Shown here one piece after another: positions 54,669 through 63,201 of a stretch of 64,000 nt of DNA. The DNA comes from Paucibacter sp. Y2R2-4 (lineage in GTDB: Bacteria > Pseudomonadota > Gammaproteobacteria > Burkholderiales > Burkholderiaceae_C). Numbering within the stretch: position 1 is the first letter of the stretch; every line of letters starts with the position of its first letter. The notes beneath the pieces were generated by a model, which searched no databases, was not told the DNA's origin, and worked only from the letters and a program-made list of their open reading frames with translations. A program made the position numbers and the translations under genes. The stretch is taken from NCBI RefSeq assembly GCF_025717535.1, contig NZ_JAJIRO010000004.1, positions 248,001 to 312,000 on the forward strand, given 5' to 3'.

Positions 54669-56042
54669 TTACATGATTCGGCGAGGATGGGCCAAAGACT
54701 CATGGGCGGCATGCAGGCGCCGCACCAGCACCTGAATGAAACCACGGTCAAAGCGGTGCTGGCATTCGGGGCTCAGCGAGCCCAATGACTCCGGCGTGAA
54801 CGAGATCGTGGTGCAAATTTCACTGACCCGAACATCGGTGCTGTGCCGGCGCAAATCGGGGTTAGGCGCCAGATAGGCCATTTCGCCCACCGAGGTGCCC
54901 TGCCCCAGGCTGGCCACCTTGTTGCCGTCGCGGAACACCTCCACCGCGCCCTGCGCAATGATGTGAAAGGTATTGCCCTCTTGGCCTTTTTTGTAGAGCG
55001 CATGGTCAACCGGAAAGCGCCGCCAGCGCGCCCGGTGCACCACTTCCCACAACTCCACATCGCCAAAGTCGGCAAAGAACTCCAGTTCGCGCAACATATT
55101 GAAGCGCTCGGAATCCTTCACCTCATACAGCCTTGCCAGCGGCACCAGTTGCTTGGCCACCAACTCCGAGAGCGCTCGGCCAAAAGCCTCCCAGTCGGTA
55201 TAACGTTCGGCGGGGTGTTTGGACAAGGCCTTCAGGATCACGCCGTCCAACTCGGCCGTCACGCCGCCGCGCAGGCCCACCAAGGTCGGCGCGGCTTGGT
55301 GGTAGATCTGGTGCATCAAGGCCATTTGATTGGGCGCATCAAAAGGCGGGCGGCCGGCGATCAGGTGATAGAGCACCGCGCCCAAGGCATAGATATCAGC
55401 GCGGCAGTCCACATCGCCGCCCTCGATCTGCTCCGGCGGCATATAAGCCAGCGAGCCCACCCGGTGCACCTGGGTCTGATCGGAGTTCAGGTTCAAGGCA
55501 CTGCCAAAGTCGCTGACCTTCACATCAGTGACCTGGCCCTGGGTGTCCAACACGGCCAACAAATTCGCCGGTTTGACGTCCCGATGGATCAGACCCTGGC
55601 GGAACACATAGCTCAGCGCCATGGCGCACTTGAAGCCGAGCTCCACAATCTGGTCCAGCGGCAAGAGCCGGTCGCTGCGGCAAAAATGCTTCAGCGTGAC
55701 GCCGGGCACATACTCCATCACCAGATAGGGCGAATCCTGCTCGGGCACCGCGTCGAGGATCTGCACCACATTCGGGTGCTGCAGGCGACCGGCCAGCGCC
55801 GCCTCGGCGGCATAAAAGCGCGAACTGAAGTCGCCTTGCTGGCCGAGCCGGCTGTTGCTGGCCCAAAAACGCATGCGTTTGATGGCGACCTCGGTCTGCC
55901 GAAATGCATCAAACGCCAAGAAGACATCGCTGGTCGCGCCCTCGCCCAAGCGCCGCAGCACCTTGTACTTGCCGATATAGGCGGGCAAGTCGGGGCTGGC
56001 TTCGAGGGGGAGGTCGAGGTCCGAGGACATGCCGAACATCAT
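54669..56042 (-). CDS. Ser/Thr protein kinase fused to a cyclic-nucleotide-binding-type domain
   Basis: A 457-residue cytoplasmic protein. The kinase domain (about 25-305) has the P-loop LGEGATSDVF, Lys55 in VAIKRM, HRDVKPANLL (Asp155) and DFG (Asp178), so it should be active. The C-terminal 130 residues resemble a cNMP-binding beta-roll, with HIIAQGAVEVFRDGNKVASLGQGTSVGEMAYL as the phosphate-cassette region. The kinase may therefore be controlled by a small molecule. ATG 56042 is used, with other ATGs at 56039 and 56030. It is divergent from argS with 38 bp between. Confidence 0.92.
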   Translation of the reverse strand: MMFGMSSDLDLPLEASPDLPAYIGKYKVLRRLGEGATSDVFLAFDAFRQTEVAIKRMRFWASNSRLGQQGDFSSRFYAAEAALAGRLQHPNVVQILDAVPEQDSPYLVMEYVPGVTLKHFCRSDRLLPLDQIVELGFKCAMALSYVFRQGLIHRDVKPANLLAVLDTQGQVTDVKVSDFGSALNLNSDQTQVHRVGSLAYMPPEQIEGGDVDCRADIYALGAVLYHLIAGRPPFDAPNQMALMHQIYHQAAPTLVGLRGGVTAELDGVILKALSKHPAERYTDWEAFGRALSELVAKQLVPLARLYEVKDSERFNMLRELEFFADFGDVELWEVVHRARWRRFPVDHALYKKGQEGNTFHIIAQGAVEVFRDGNKVASLGQGTSVGEMAYLAPNPDLRRHSTDVRVSEICTTISFTPESLGSLSPECQHRFDRGFIQVLVRRLHAAHESLAHPRRIM

Positions 56043-56068
56043 ACGCAAGCAGGGGCTGTGGGCACCCG

Positions 56069-56074
56069 TAGAAT
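56069..56074 (+). promoter_or_regulatory. -10 box placing argS transcription start at its ATG
   Basis: TAGAAT ends seven bases before the argS ATG, so transcription could start at or next to the start codon. No convincing -35 is seen at the expected position. Confidence 0.3.
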
Positions 56075-56080
56075 TGCTGC

Positions 56081-57799
56081 ATGATCCAAGCCAAGCACGA
56101 CCTGCTCGCCGCCCTGGGCGAAGCCATCCAGGAAATCAGCCCCGGCGCCACGCTGGCGGCCGCCTTTGAATCGCCCAAGCAGGCCAGCCACGGCGACTTC
56201 GCCTGCACGGCCGCCATGCAGCTGGCGAAACCGCTGAAAAAGAACCCCCGAGAACTGGCCCAGGCGCTGATTGATGCGCTGAATGCCAAGCCAGCCTTCC
56301 AAACCTGGGTGGCGGCGATGGAAATTGCCGGCCCCGGCTTCATCAATATCCGCCTCAAAGACGCCGCCAAGCAGGCCGTGGTCAGCGAGGTCTTGGGCGC
56401 CGCCGAGGCCTTTGGCCAGCAGCCGGCCAATGAGCGCCATGTGATGGTGGAATTTGTCTCCGCCAACCCGACCGGGCCATTGCATGTGGGCCACGCCCGC
56501 CAGGCCGCGCTGGGCGATGCGCTGTGCAGCTTGTTCAAGACCCAGGGCTCCGACGTCACCCGCGAGTTCTATTACAACGACGCCGGCGTGCAAATCGCCA
56601 CCCTGGCCAACTCCACCCAGTGCCGACTCAAGGGCCTGAAGCCTGGTGACGCCGGCTGGCCCGAGAGCGCCTACAACGGCGACTACATCCAGGACATCGC
56701 CGACGCCTTCCTGGCCAAGAAGACGGTGGTGGCCGATGACCGCCAGTTCACCGCCTCCGGCGATATCGAAGACCTGGACAGCATCCGCCAATTCGCCGTG
56801 GCCTATCTGCGCCACGAGCAAGACTTGGACCTGCAGGCCTTTGGCCTCAAGTTCGACAGCTACTTCCTGGAAAGCAGCCTCTACAGCAGCGGCCGGGTCG
56901 AAGACACCGTCGCCAAGCTGATCGCCAATGGCAAGACCTTTGAAGAAGGCGGCGCGCTGTGGCTGCGCACCACCGACTACGGCGACGACAAAGACCGGGT
57001 GATGCGCAAGTCTGAGGGCGGCTACACCTACTTTGTGCCCGATGTGGCTTATCACATCGACAAGTTCCAGCGCGGCTACAGCAAGTGCATCAATGTGCAG
57101 GGCAGCGACCACCACGGCACCATTGCCCGGGTGCGTGGCGGCCTGCAGGCGGCCGACGTGGGCATCCCGCAAGGCTTCCCCGACTACATCTTGCACAAGA
57201 TGGTCACGGTGATGAAGGGTGGCGAGGAGGTCAAGATCTCCAAGCGCGCCGGCTCTTACGTGACGCTGCGCGACCTGATCGACTGGACCAGCCGCGACGC
57301 GGTGCGCTTCTTCCTGATCGGCCGCAAGGCGGATACCGAGTTCATCTTCGACGTCGACCTGGCGCTGAAGCAAAACGACGAGAACCCGGTGTTCTATGTG
57401 CAGTATGCGCACGCCCGCATTTGCTCGGTGATCCGCAACTGGGTGGCGCGCGGCGGCGATGAGTCGACGCTGAAGAGCGCCGACCTGAGCCTGCTGAGCG
57501 CGCCGACCGAGGCCGCACTGATGCTGAAGCTGGCTGACTACCCGCGCATGCTCAGCAGCGCCGCCGAGTCCTTGGCACCGCACGATGTGGCCTTTTACCT
57601 GCGCGACCTGGCCGGCAGCTATCACAGCTACTATGCGGCCGAGCGCGTGCTGGATCAGGCGCCCGAGCTGAGCCAAGCCCGGGTGGCCCTGCTGGCCGCC
57701 ACCCGCCAGGTGCTGCGCAACGCACTGACGGTTCTGGGCGTTAGCGCGCCCGAAGTGATGTCGCGCGAAGTCGCCAACGAGTCCACGGAGAACGCATGA
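56081..57799 (+). CDS. argS: Arginyl-tRNA synthetase
   Basis: A 572-residue class I synthetase that charges tRNA-Arg. The HIGH-type signature is [14 protein letters not shown] (near residues 129-142) and the KMSKS-like signature is KISKRAG. An N-terminal Add1 domain and the C-terminal anticodon-binding region ([20 protein letters not shown]) are both present. It is followed by a four-base overlap (ATGA) with a SPOR-domain gene, so the two are translationally coupled. No strong ribosome-binding site precedes its ATG. Confidence 0.97.
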   Translation: MIQAKHDLLAALGEAIQEISPGATLAAAFESPKQASHGDFACTAAMQLAKPLKKNPRELAQALIDALNAKPAFQTWVAAMEIAGPGFINIRLKDAAKQAVVSEVLGAAEAFGQQPANERHVMVEFVSANPTGPLHVGHARQAALGDALCSLFKTQGSDVTREFYYNDAGVQIATLANSTQCRLKGLKPGDAGWPESAYNGDYIQDIADAFLAKKTVVADDRQFTASGDIEDLDSIRQFAVAYLRHEQDLDLQAFGLKFDSYFLESSLYSSGRVEDTVAKLIANGKTFEEGGALWLRTTDYGDDKDRVMRKSEGGYTYFVPDVAYHIDKFQRGYSKCINVQGSDHHGTIARVRGGLQAADVGIPQGFPDYILHKMVTVMKGGEEVKISKRAGSYVTLRDLIDWTSRDAVRFFLIGRKADTEFIFDVDLALKQNDENPVFYVQYAHARICSVIRNWVARGGDESTLKSADLSLLSAPTEAALMLKLADYPRMLSSAAESLAPHDVAFYLRDLAGSYHSYYAAERVLDQAPELSQARVALLAATRQVLRNALTVLGVSAPEVMSREVANESTENA

Positions 57800-58557
57800 G
57801 TCAACAGGGCGCAAAGCCACAACAAAAGACCGCAGCCAAAGGCAAAGCCCAAGGCCAGCGCGGTGGTTTCGTTCTGGGGCTGATCGTCGGTCTGCTGCTG
57901 GGCCTGGCCGTCGCCCTGGGCGTGGCGCTCTACATCACCAAGGTGCCGGTGCCCTTCATCAACAAAGTGCCGCAACGCACGGCCGAGAACGACGCCGAAG
58001 AAGCCGCCCGCAACAAGAACTGGGATCCGAACGCACCTTTGGCCGGCAAGGCCGGTGCCAAGATTTCCAGCGGCGTCGTCGGTGGCGCGGCTCCGGCGGG
58101 CTCGGTGGCCGCGTCCGCGCCCACAGCAATGGCGACGCCCAGCCCGACGCCTACGACTGCGGCGGCCTCAACCCCCTCAAGCGCGAATCCAGCGCCGGCA
58201 GCCACAACAAAGCCCGCTGAGAAGACCGCCGAGAAAGCTACTGAAAAGGCTGCTGACAAGGCGGAAAAGCCCACTGACAAGAAGACCGATGCCAAGACGG
58301 CAGCGGCCGCTGCGGCCGATCCCTTCATCTACTTTGTGCAAGCTGGGGCTTTCGTGAAAGCCGAAGACGCCGAGCAACAGCGCGCCAAGCTGGCCATGCT
58401 GGGCTTCACCGCCAAGGTGATGGAGCGCGAGCAATCGGGCCGCACCGTGCTGCGGGTGCGCATCGGCCCAATGGACGGGCGCGATGAGGCCGAAGACTTG
58501 CAGAAAAAGGTTGAAGCGGCCGGTATCGAAGCCAATCTGGTCCGGGTGCAACGCTAA
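57796..58557 (+). CDS. SPOR-domain (FtsN-like) membrane protein
   Basis: A 253-residue bitopic membrane protein. A basic N-terminus is followed by one transmembrane helix (about 25-47), a long Ala/Pro/Lys-rich periplasmic linker, and a C-terminal SPOR domain (about 172-253). That domain carries [28 protein letters not shown] and [24 protein letters not shown] domains bind denuded glycan strands at the division septum, so a cell-division or envelope role is likely. The argS-SPOR arrangement is common in Burkholderiales. It overlaps argS by four bases. Confidence 0.93.
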   Translation: MSQQGAKPQQKTAAKGKAQGQRGGFVLGLIVGLLLGLAVALGVALYITKVPVPFINKVPQRTAENDAEEAARNKNWDPNAPLAGKAGAKISSGVVGGAAPAGSVAASAPTAMATPSPTPTTAAASTPSSANPAPAATTKPAEKTAEKATEKAADKAEKPTDKKTDAKTAAAAAADPFIYFVQAGAFVKAEDAEQQRAKLAMLGFTAKVMEREQSGRTVLRVRIGPMDGRDEAEDLQKKVEAAGIEANLVRVQR

Positions 58558-58683
58558 CGAGACTTGCGGCTCCTCGGTGCCAGCGCCAACAGCCGCAGGC
58601 TGCCGGGCCAGCCCGCTCATCCTCAAGCGGCTCAGCCTGTTTTATTCACCCCTGATTCCCACTGTCCGCCCTAGGAATTGAAG

Positions 58684-59370
58684 ATGATCAAGCGACGCGA
58701 TTTCTCTGCCACTTTGGGTCTGGGGACCCTGGCAAGTCTTGGACTGGCTGGCGCAATGCCCGGCCTGGCGCATGCCCAGGGTGGCCCGGTGGAAGGCAAG
58801 CAGTTCGAGCGTTTGGCGGCCCCGCTGCCGCCGGCGCAGCCAGGCAAGATCGAGGTGATTGAGTTCTTCTGGTACGGCTGCCCACATTGCTTTGCCTTTG
58901 ATCCCGTCCTGAGCGCCTGGGTCAAACAGCTGCCGCCGGATGTGAGCTTCCGGCGCCTGCACGTTTCTTGGAACGCTTACAACAAGCTGCATCAGCGCTT
59001 GTTCTTCGCTCTGGAAGCCATGGGCAAAGAGGCCGAATTGCATGACCGCGTGTTCCAAGCCTTCCAAGTCGAACGCCTGCCACTGGACAGTGAGAAAGCC
59101 ATCACCGAGTTGGCCGTCAAGCTGGGCCTGGACGGCGCCAAGTTCAGCGCCGCCTTCAACAACTTCGGCATGAACGCCAAGTGCGAGCAGGCCAACAAGC
59201 TGTCAGAAAGCTATCGCATCGACGGTGTTCCGGCTCTGGGCGTGGGCGGCATGTTCCTCACCTCGCCCTCCAAGGCCGGCATCCGCGGGCAATCGGAGCA
59301 GCTGCAAGGCAAACAAGCGATCGCCGTGGCCGATCACCTGATCAATCTGGCGCGCCAGCGCAAGGGCTAA
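58684..59370 (+). CDS. Thiol:disulfide interchange protein DsbA/DsbL, copy 1
   Basis: A 228-residue periplasmic oxidoreductase. A twin-arginine-like signal (KRRDFSATLGLG) precedes a hydrophobic core and AHA cleavage site. The thioredoxin-like core has the CPHC active site (Cys66, Cys69) in FFWYGCPHCF and the cis-Pro loop DGVPALGVGG. It introduces disulfide bonds in exported proteins, reoxidised by a DsbB-type partner not seen here. ATG 58684 is preferred to TTG 58678. A second, closely related gene follows 37 bp later. Confidence 0.92.
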   Translation: MIKRRDFSATLGLGTLASLGLAGAMPGLAHAQGGPVEGKQFERLAAPLPPAQPGKIEVIEFFWYGCPHCFAFDPVLSAWVKQLPPDVSFRRLHVSWNAYNKLHQRLFFALEAMGKEAELHDRVFQAFQVERLPLDSEKAITELAVKLGLDGAKFSAAFNNFGMNAKCEQANKLSESYRIDGVPALGVGGMFLTSPSKAGIRGQSEQLQGKQAIAVADHLINLARQRKG

Positions 59371-59407
59371 GACCGCCTGGCCCGCGACACACAAGGAAGC
59401 ACAGTCG

Positions 59408-60067
59408 ATGATGAAGATTCCACGCCGCCGTTTCAACGCCAGCCTGCTCGGCTCTGCCGCGCTGACCGCCGCTGGCCTGCCCCAGTTGAGTTGGGCCCAA
59501 GGCGGCACGCCGGTCGAAGGCACGCAATACCAGCGACTGGCCCAGCCCTTGCCGGCCGCTGCCAGCGGCAAGATCGAGGTGTTCGAGTTCTTCCTCTACA
59601 CCTGCCCGCATTGCTATGCCCTGGACCCGCTGCTGAGCGCCTGGAGCAAGCAGTTGCCGGCCGATGTGGTGCTGCGCCGCATTCATGTGGGCGTGGGCGC
59701 CATGCACAAGCTGCACCAGCGCATGTTCTACGCGCTCGAGGCCATGGGCCGCTTGGGCGACTTGCATGAGGCCGTGTTCAAGGCCTTCCACGTCGATCAT
59801 GCCGAGTTGACCGACGAGAAATCCATCACCGCCCTGATGGGCAAGCTCGGAGTCGACACTGCCAAGTTCAGCGCCGCCTTCAATTCCTTCGGTGCTCAAA
59901 CCCGCCTCGGCCAAATGGCCAAGCTGGCCACCGACTACAAGGTCGAAGGCGTGCCCGCACTGGGCGTCGGCGGTCGCTACCTGACGGCGCCCAGCATGGC
60001 CAAGGGCAATGCCCAGGCGCTGGCCGTGACAGATCACCTGATCAAGCTGGTGCGCGGCAAGGCTTGA
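59408..60067 (+). CDS. Thiol:disulfide interchange protein DsbA, copy 2
   Basis: A 219-residue paralogue of the preceding gene. Its CPHC site (Cys66, Cys69) lies at exactly the same residue numbers, in FFLYTCPHCY. Its signal also has paired arginines (PRRRFNASLLG), and the cis-Pro loop is EGVPALGVGG. The residue before the active site differs (Tyr-Thr here, Tyr-Gly in copy 1), which could tune redox potential. It is co-transcribed with copy 1 and stops about 80 bp before lptA. Confidence 0.92.
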   Translation: MMKIPRRRFNASLLGSAALTAAGLPQLSWAQGGTPVEGTQYQRLAQPLPAAASGKIEVFEFFLYTCPHCYALDPLLSAWSKQLPADVVLRRIHVGVGAMHKLHQRMFYALEAMGRLGDLHEAVFKAFHVDHAELTDEKSITALMGKLGVDTAKFSAAFNSFGAQTRLGQMAKLATDYKVEGVPALGVGGRYLTAPSMAKGNAQALAVTDHLIKLVRGKA

Positions 60068-60144
60068 GCCTGATGGGCAAGAGCGCTCGGGCTAGAATGG
60101 TCTGCAAGAATTGTGCCGCCATGCAAAACCCTGAGCCCCGCCCT

Positions 60145-60789
60145 ATGAAAACAGCCGCCGAACGCTTGCTCCAGCAGGCCCTGGGCTTGGGTTTGGCCGC
60201 CCTCTTGATCCTGAGCGCTAGTTCGCCCGCGCTGGCGGAGAAGGCGGACCGCCTCAAGCCCTTGAATATCGCCTCGGAAAAAGGCGGCCGCATCGATGTG
60301 GCCAATCAACGCACCGAGTTCCTCGGCGACGTGGTGTTGAGCAAGGGCAGCATCTTGCTGCGGGCCGAACGCGTCGATTTGCGCGAAACCGGCGACGGCT
60401 ATTACCAAGCCTATGCCAATGGCCAAACCGGCAAGCAGGTCAGCTTCCGCCAGGCCCGCGATGTGCCGGGCGAAGCCATTGAAGGTTTTGCTGACCAGAT
60501 CGAATACGACACCCGCAGCGACGCGGTGCGCTTCATTGGCAATGCGGTCGTGCGCCGTACCGTCGGCACCTCCGTCGGCGACGAAGTCACTGGCGCGGTC
60601 ATCGTCTATGACAACCGCAGCGAAGTGTTCACCGTCGAAGGCGGCCAGAGCTCGCCGCACCCAAGTGGCCGGGTGCGCGTGGTGATGATGCCGCGCGGCG
60701 AGGCCGCAAGCGGCAGCACGGACGCCAAAACACCCGCCCTGCCGCTGAAGCCCAGCACCGAGTTGCAGCCGCCCCGCAAACCCTCATGA
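60145..60789 (+). CDS. lptA: LPS transport periplasmic protein LptA
   Basis: A 214-residue periplasmic protein that bridges inner and outer membrane in LPS export. It has a signal peptide ([19 protein letters not shown]) and an OstA/LptA beta-jellyroll (about 35-190), with [26 protein letters not shown] and [11 protein letters not shown]. The C-terminal tail is Pro/Lys-rich. ATG 60145 gives a standard signal peptide; ATG 60121 would add eight residues. The lptB ATG overlaps its stop by four bases (ATGA). Confidence 0.93.
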   Translation: MKTAAERLLQQALGLGLAALLILSASSPALAEKADRLKPLNIASEKGGRIDVANQRTEFLGDVVLSKGSILLRAERVDLRETGDGYYQAYANGQTGKQVSFRQARDVPGEAIEGFADQIEYDTRSDAVRFIGNAVVRRTVGTSVGDEVTGAVIVYDNRSEVFTVEGGQSSPHPSGRVRVVMMPRGEAASGSTDAKTPALPLKPSTELQPPRKPS

Positions 60790-61577
60790 GCAGCGCCGCC
60801 GTCTCGCATCCGCCGGCCGCCTTGGAGTCTGGCCCGCGCAGCCGCCTTGAAGCCGAAGGCCTGGCCAAGAGTTATGGCGTACGGCGCGTGGTCAAGAATG
60901 TGCATCTGAGCGTTGGCAGCGGCGAAGTGATTGGGCTCTTGGGCCCGAACGGCGCCGGCAAGACGACCAGTTTTTACATGATCGTTGGCCTGGTGCGCGC
61001 CGATGCCGGCCAGATTCGCATTGACGGTCAAGCCGTTGAGCACCTGCCAATTCATCAACGCGCCCGCCTCGGCCTGAGTTATCTGCCGCAGGAAGCCTCG
61101 ATTTTTCGCAAGCTGACGACCGAGCAAAACATCCGCGCAGTGCTGGAGTTGCAAGTAGGTCCAGATGGCCGCTCGCTGCCACCCAAGCGCATCAATGAGT
61201 TGCTGGAAGGCCTGCTGCACGACCTCAGCATCGAATCACTGCGCGACAGCCCGGCACCGGCCTTGTCCGGCGGTGAGCGCCGCCGCGTCGAGATCGCCCG
61301 CGCCTTGGCCACCCAGCCACGCTTCATCCTCTTGGACGAACCGTTTGCCGGGGTGGACCCGATCGCGGTGCTGGAGATCCAGCGCATCATCGGTTTCCTG
61401 AAGGCGCGCGGCATCGGCGTGCTGATCACCGACCACAATGTGCGCGAGACGCTGGGCATCTGCGACCGCGCTTACATCATCAGCGAGGGTTCGGTGCTGG
61501 CGGAGGGCACACCGGACGAGATTGTCGACAACGCCGACGTGCGCAAGGTCTACCTCGGCGAAAACTTCCGCATGTGA
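60786..61577 (+). CDS. lptB: LPS export ABC transporter ATPase LptB
   Basis: A 263-residue ATPase of the LptB2FG complex, which extracts LPS from the inner membrane. It has Walker [12 protein letters not shown], the Q-loop region [11 protein letters not shown], signature [15 protein letters not shown], Walker [13 protein letters not shown] and switch His in [10 protein letters not shown]. It is translationally coupled to lptA. Downstream, 95 bp away, is rpoN, the usual order in proteobacteria. Confidence 0.97.
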   Translation: MSSAAVSHPPAALESGPRSRLEAEGLAKSYGVRRVVKNVHLSVGSGEVIGLLGPNGAGKTTSFYMIVGLVRADAGQIRIDGQAVEHLPIHQRARLGLSYLPQEASIFRKLTTEQNIRAVLELQVGPDGRSLPPKRINELLEGLLHDLSIESLRDSPAPALSGGERRRVEIARALATQPRFILLDEPFAGVDPIAVLEIQRIIGFLKARGIGVLITDHNVRETLGICDRAYIISEGSVLAEGTPDEIVDNADVRKVYLGENFRM

Positions 61578-61584
61578 GCCATGG

Positions 61585-61650
61585 AGCCCCCACACTCACT
61601 CCGTTCATTGCCCCCCGAGGGGGCGCAGGCCTGCCTTGGGGCGGCCCGGC
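61585..61650. repeat. GC-rich intergenic element between lptB and rpoN
   Basis: The sequence AGCCCCCACACTCACTCCG followed by a GCCCCC/GGGGGC hairpin and GCCTTGGGGCGGCCCGGC resembles an intergenic repeat common in Comamonadaceae-type genomes. Only one copy is in this window, so its repeat status is from memory of such genomes, not shown here. Confidence 0.5.
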
Positions 61651-61672
61651 GCCAGGCCTGACGGGCTAACAA

Positions 61673-63190
61673 ATGAAGCCCTCACTACAGGTTCGGCTGA
61701 GCCAGCATCTTTCATTGACGCCGCAATTGCAGCAGTCAATCCGGCTCTTGCAATTGTCGACTCTGGAGCTGAACCAAGAAGTCGACCAGATGCTGGCGCA
61801 GAACCCGCTGCTGGAGACCGAAGAGGACTACAGCGTGGCCGCGCCGGAGTTGGCCGAGATGCGCAGCAGCATCAGCGAGTCCACCGCCGCTGAAGACAGC
61901 GGCGCCGACCTCGAAGTGGGCGGCGGCAGTGAAGGCCCGGCCGAAATTCAAGCCGAAGACTTCGGCAGCACCGAGCGCGAAGACTGGGAGAACGGCACCG
62001 AGCGCGACGACTTCGACGGCATCCGCGAGCAACCCACCAACAGCGGCAGTGGCAGCGGCGGCGATGAAGACGGCGAACGGCAAGACCAATCCAGCGGCGA
62101 AATCAGTCTGCAAGAGCATCTGGTGCAGCAAATGGCCGGTATGAGCTTGTCGGACGCCGACCGCATGGCCTTGCATGTCTTGATCGAATCGCTCAACGAC
62201 GACGGCTATCTGGAAGACGGCCTGGACGAGATCGCCGCCTCACTCAGCGAAGACGCTGAGGAACGCGAGGATCTGTTGGACCATCTGCGCATTGCGCTGA
62301 AATGGCTGCAACACATGACGCCCAGCGGCGTTGGCGCCAAGGACTTGTCCGAGTGCCTGGAGTTGCAATTGCGCGCCCTGCCCCGCAGCCAGGCGCAGAT
62401 GATTGCCATCATCATCTGCAAGCGCCATCTGGAACTGCTGGCCCGGCGCGACCACAAAAAGCTGATGGCGCTGACCGGCGCCGATGACACTTTGCTGCGC
62501 GAAGCGCAGGCCTTGATCGTCTCGCTGGAGCCCAAGCCGGGGCGGGCCTTTGCACGCAGCACGGCCGCAGCAGTGATTCCCGATGTGATCGTGCGCAAGG
62601 TCGGCCGTGAGTTGCGCGTCATCATCAACCCCGAGGTGGCGCCCAAGCTGCGCATCAACGAGATGTACGCCAATGCCCTGCGCCAGACGCGCGGCGGCAT
62701 CACCAACAGCGCGCTCGGTGGTCAGCTCCAAGAAGCGCGCTGGTTCATCAAGAACATTCAGCAGCGCTTTGACACCATTTTGCGGGTCTCGCAAGCCATT
62801 GTGGAGCGGCAAAAAGCCTTCTTCACCCATGGCGCTTTGGCGATGAAGCCACTGGTGCTGCGCGAGATTGCCGATGAGCTGGGCCTGCATGAGTCGACCA
62901 TCTCGCGCGTCACCACCGCCAAGTACATGGACACGCTGTTCGGCACCTTTGAGTTGAAGTACTTCTTCGGCTCGGGCCTGAGCACCGAGGCCGGCGGCGA
63001 AGCCTCCAGCACCGCGGTGCGGGCGCTGATCAAGCAGTTCATCGATGCGGAGAACCCGGCCAAGCCGCTGTCCGACAGCGCCATCGCGGGCATGCTGGAA
63101 GAACAAGGCATTCAGGTCGCGCGCCGCACCGTCGCCAAATACCGCGAAGGCATGAAGATCGGCACCACCACCATGCGCCGGGTCAGCTGA
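61673..63190 (+). CDS. rpoN: RNA polymerase sigma-54 factor
   Basis: A 505-residue sigma factor. Region I is Gln/Leu-rich (LSLTPQLQQSIRLLQLSTLELNQEV). An acidic linker, including residues about 50-140 (rich in Glu, Asp, Ser and Gly), follows. The core-binding and DNA-binding regions end in the RpoN box ARRTVAKYRE. It directs enhancer-dependent transcription from -24/-12 promoters, acting with bEBPs. It is next to lptAB, as usual. The following AraC gene begins 11 bp later. Confidence 0.97.
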   Translation: MKPSLQVRLSQHLSLTPQLQQSIRLLQLSTLELNQEVDQMLAQNPLLETEEDYSVAAPELAEMRSSISESTAAEDSGADLEVGGGSEGPAEIQAEDFGSTEREDWENGTERDDFDGIREQPTNSGSGSGGDEDGERQDQSSGEISLQEHLVQQMAGMSLSDADRMALHVLIESLNDDGYLEDGLDEIAASLSEDAEEREDLLDHLRIALKWLQHMTPSGVGAKDLSECLELQLRALPRSQAQMIAIIICKRHLELLARRDHKKLMALTGADDTLLREAQALIVSLEPKPGRAFARSTAAAVIPDVIVRKVGRELRVIINPEVAPKLRINEMYANALRQTRGGITNSALGGQLQEARWFIKNIQQRFDTILRVSQAIVERQKAFFTHGALAMKPLVLREIADELGLHESTISRVTTAKYMDTLFGTFELKYFFGSGLSTEAGGEASSTAVRALIKQFIDAENPAKPLSDSAIAGMLEEQGIQVARRTVAKYREGMKIGTTTMRRVS

Positions 63191-63201
63191 GTTGCAGCGT
63201 C

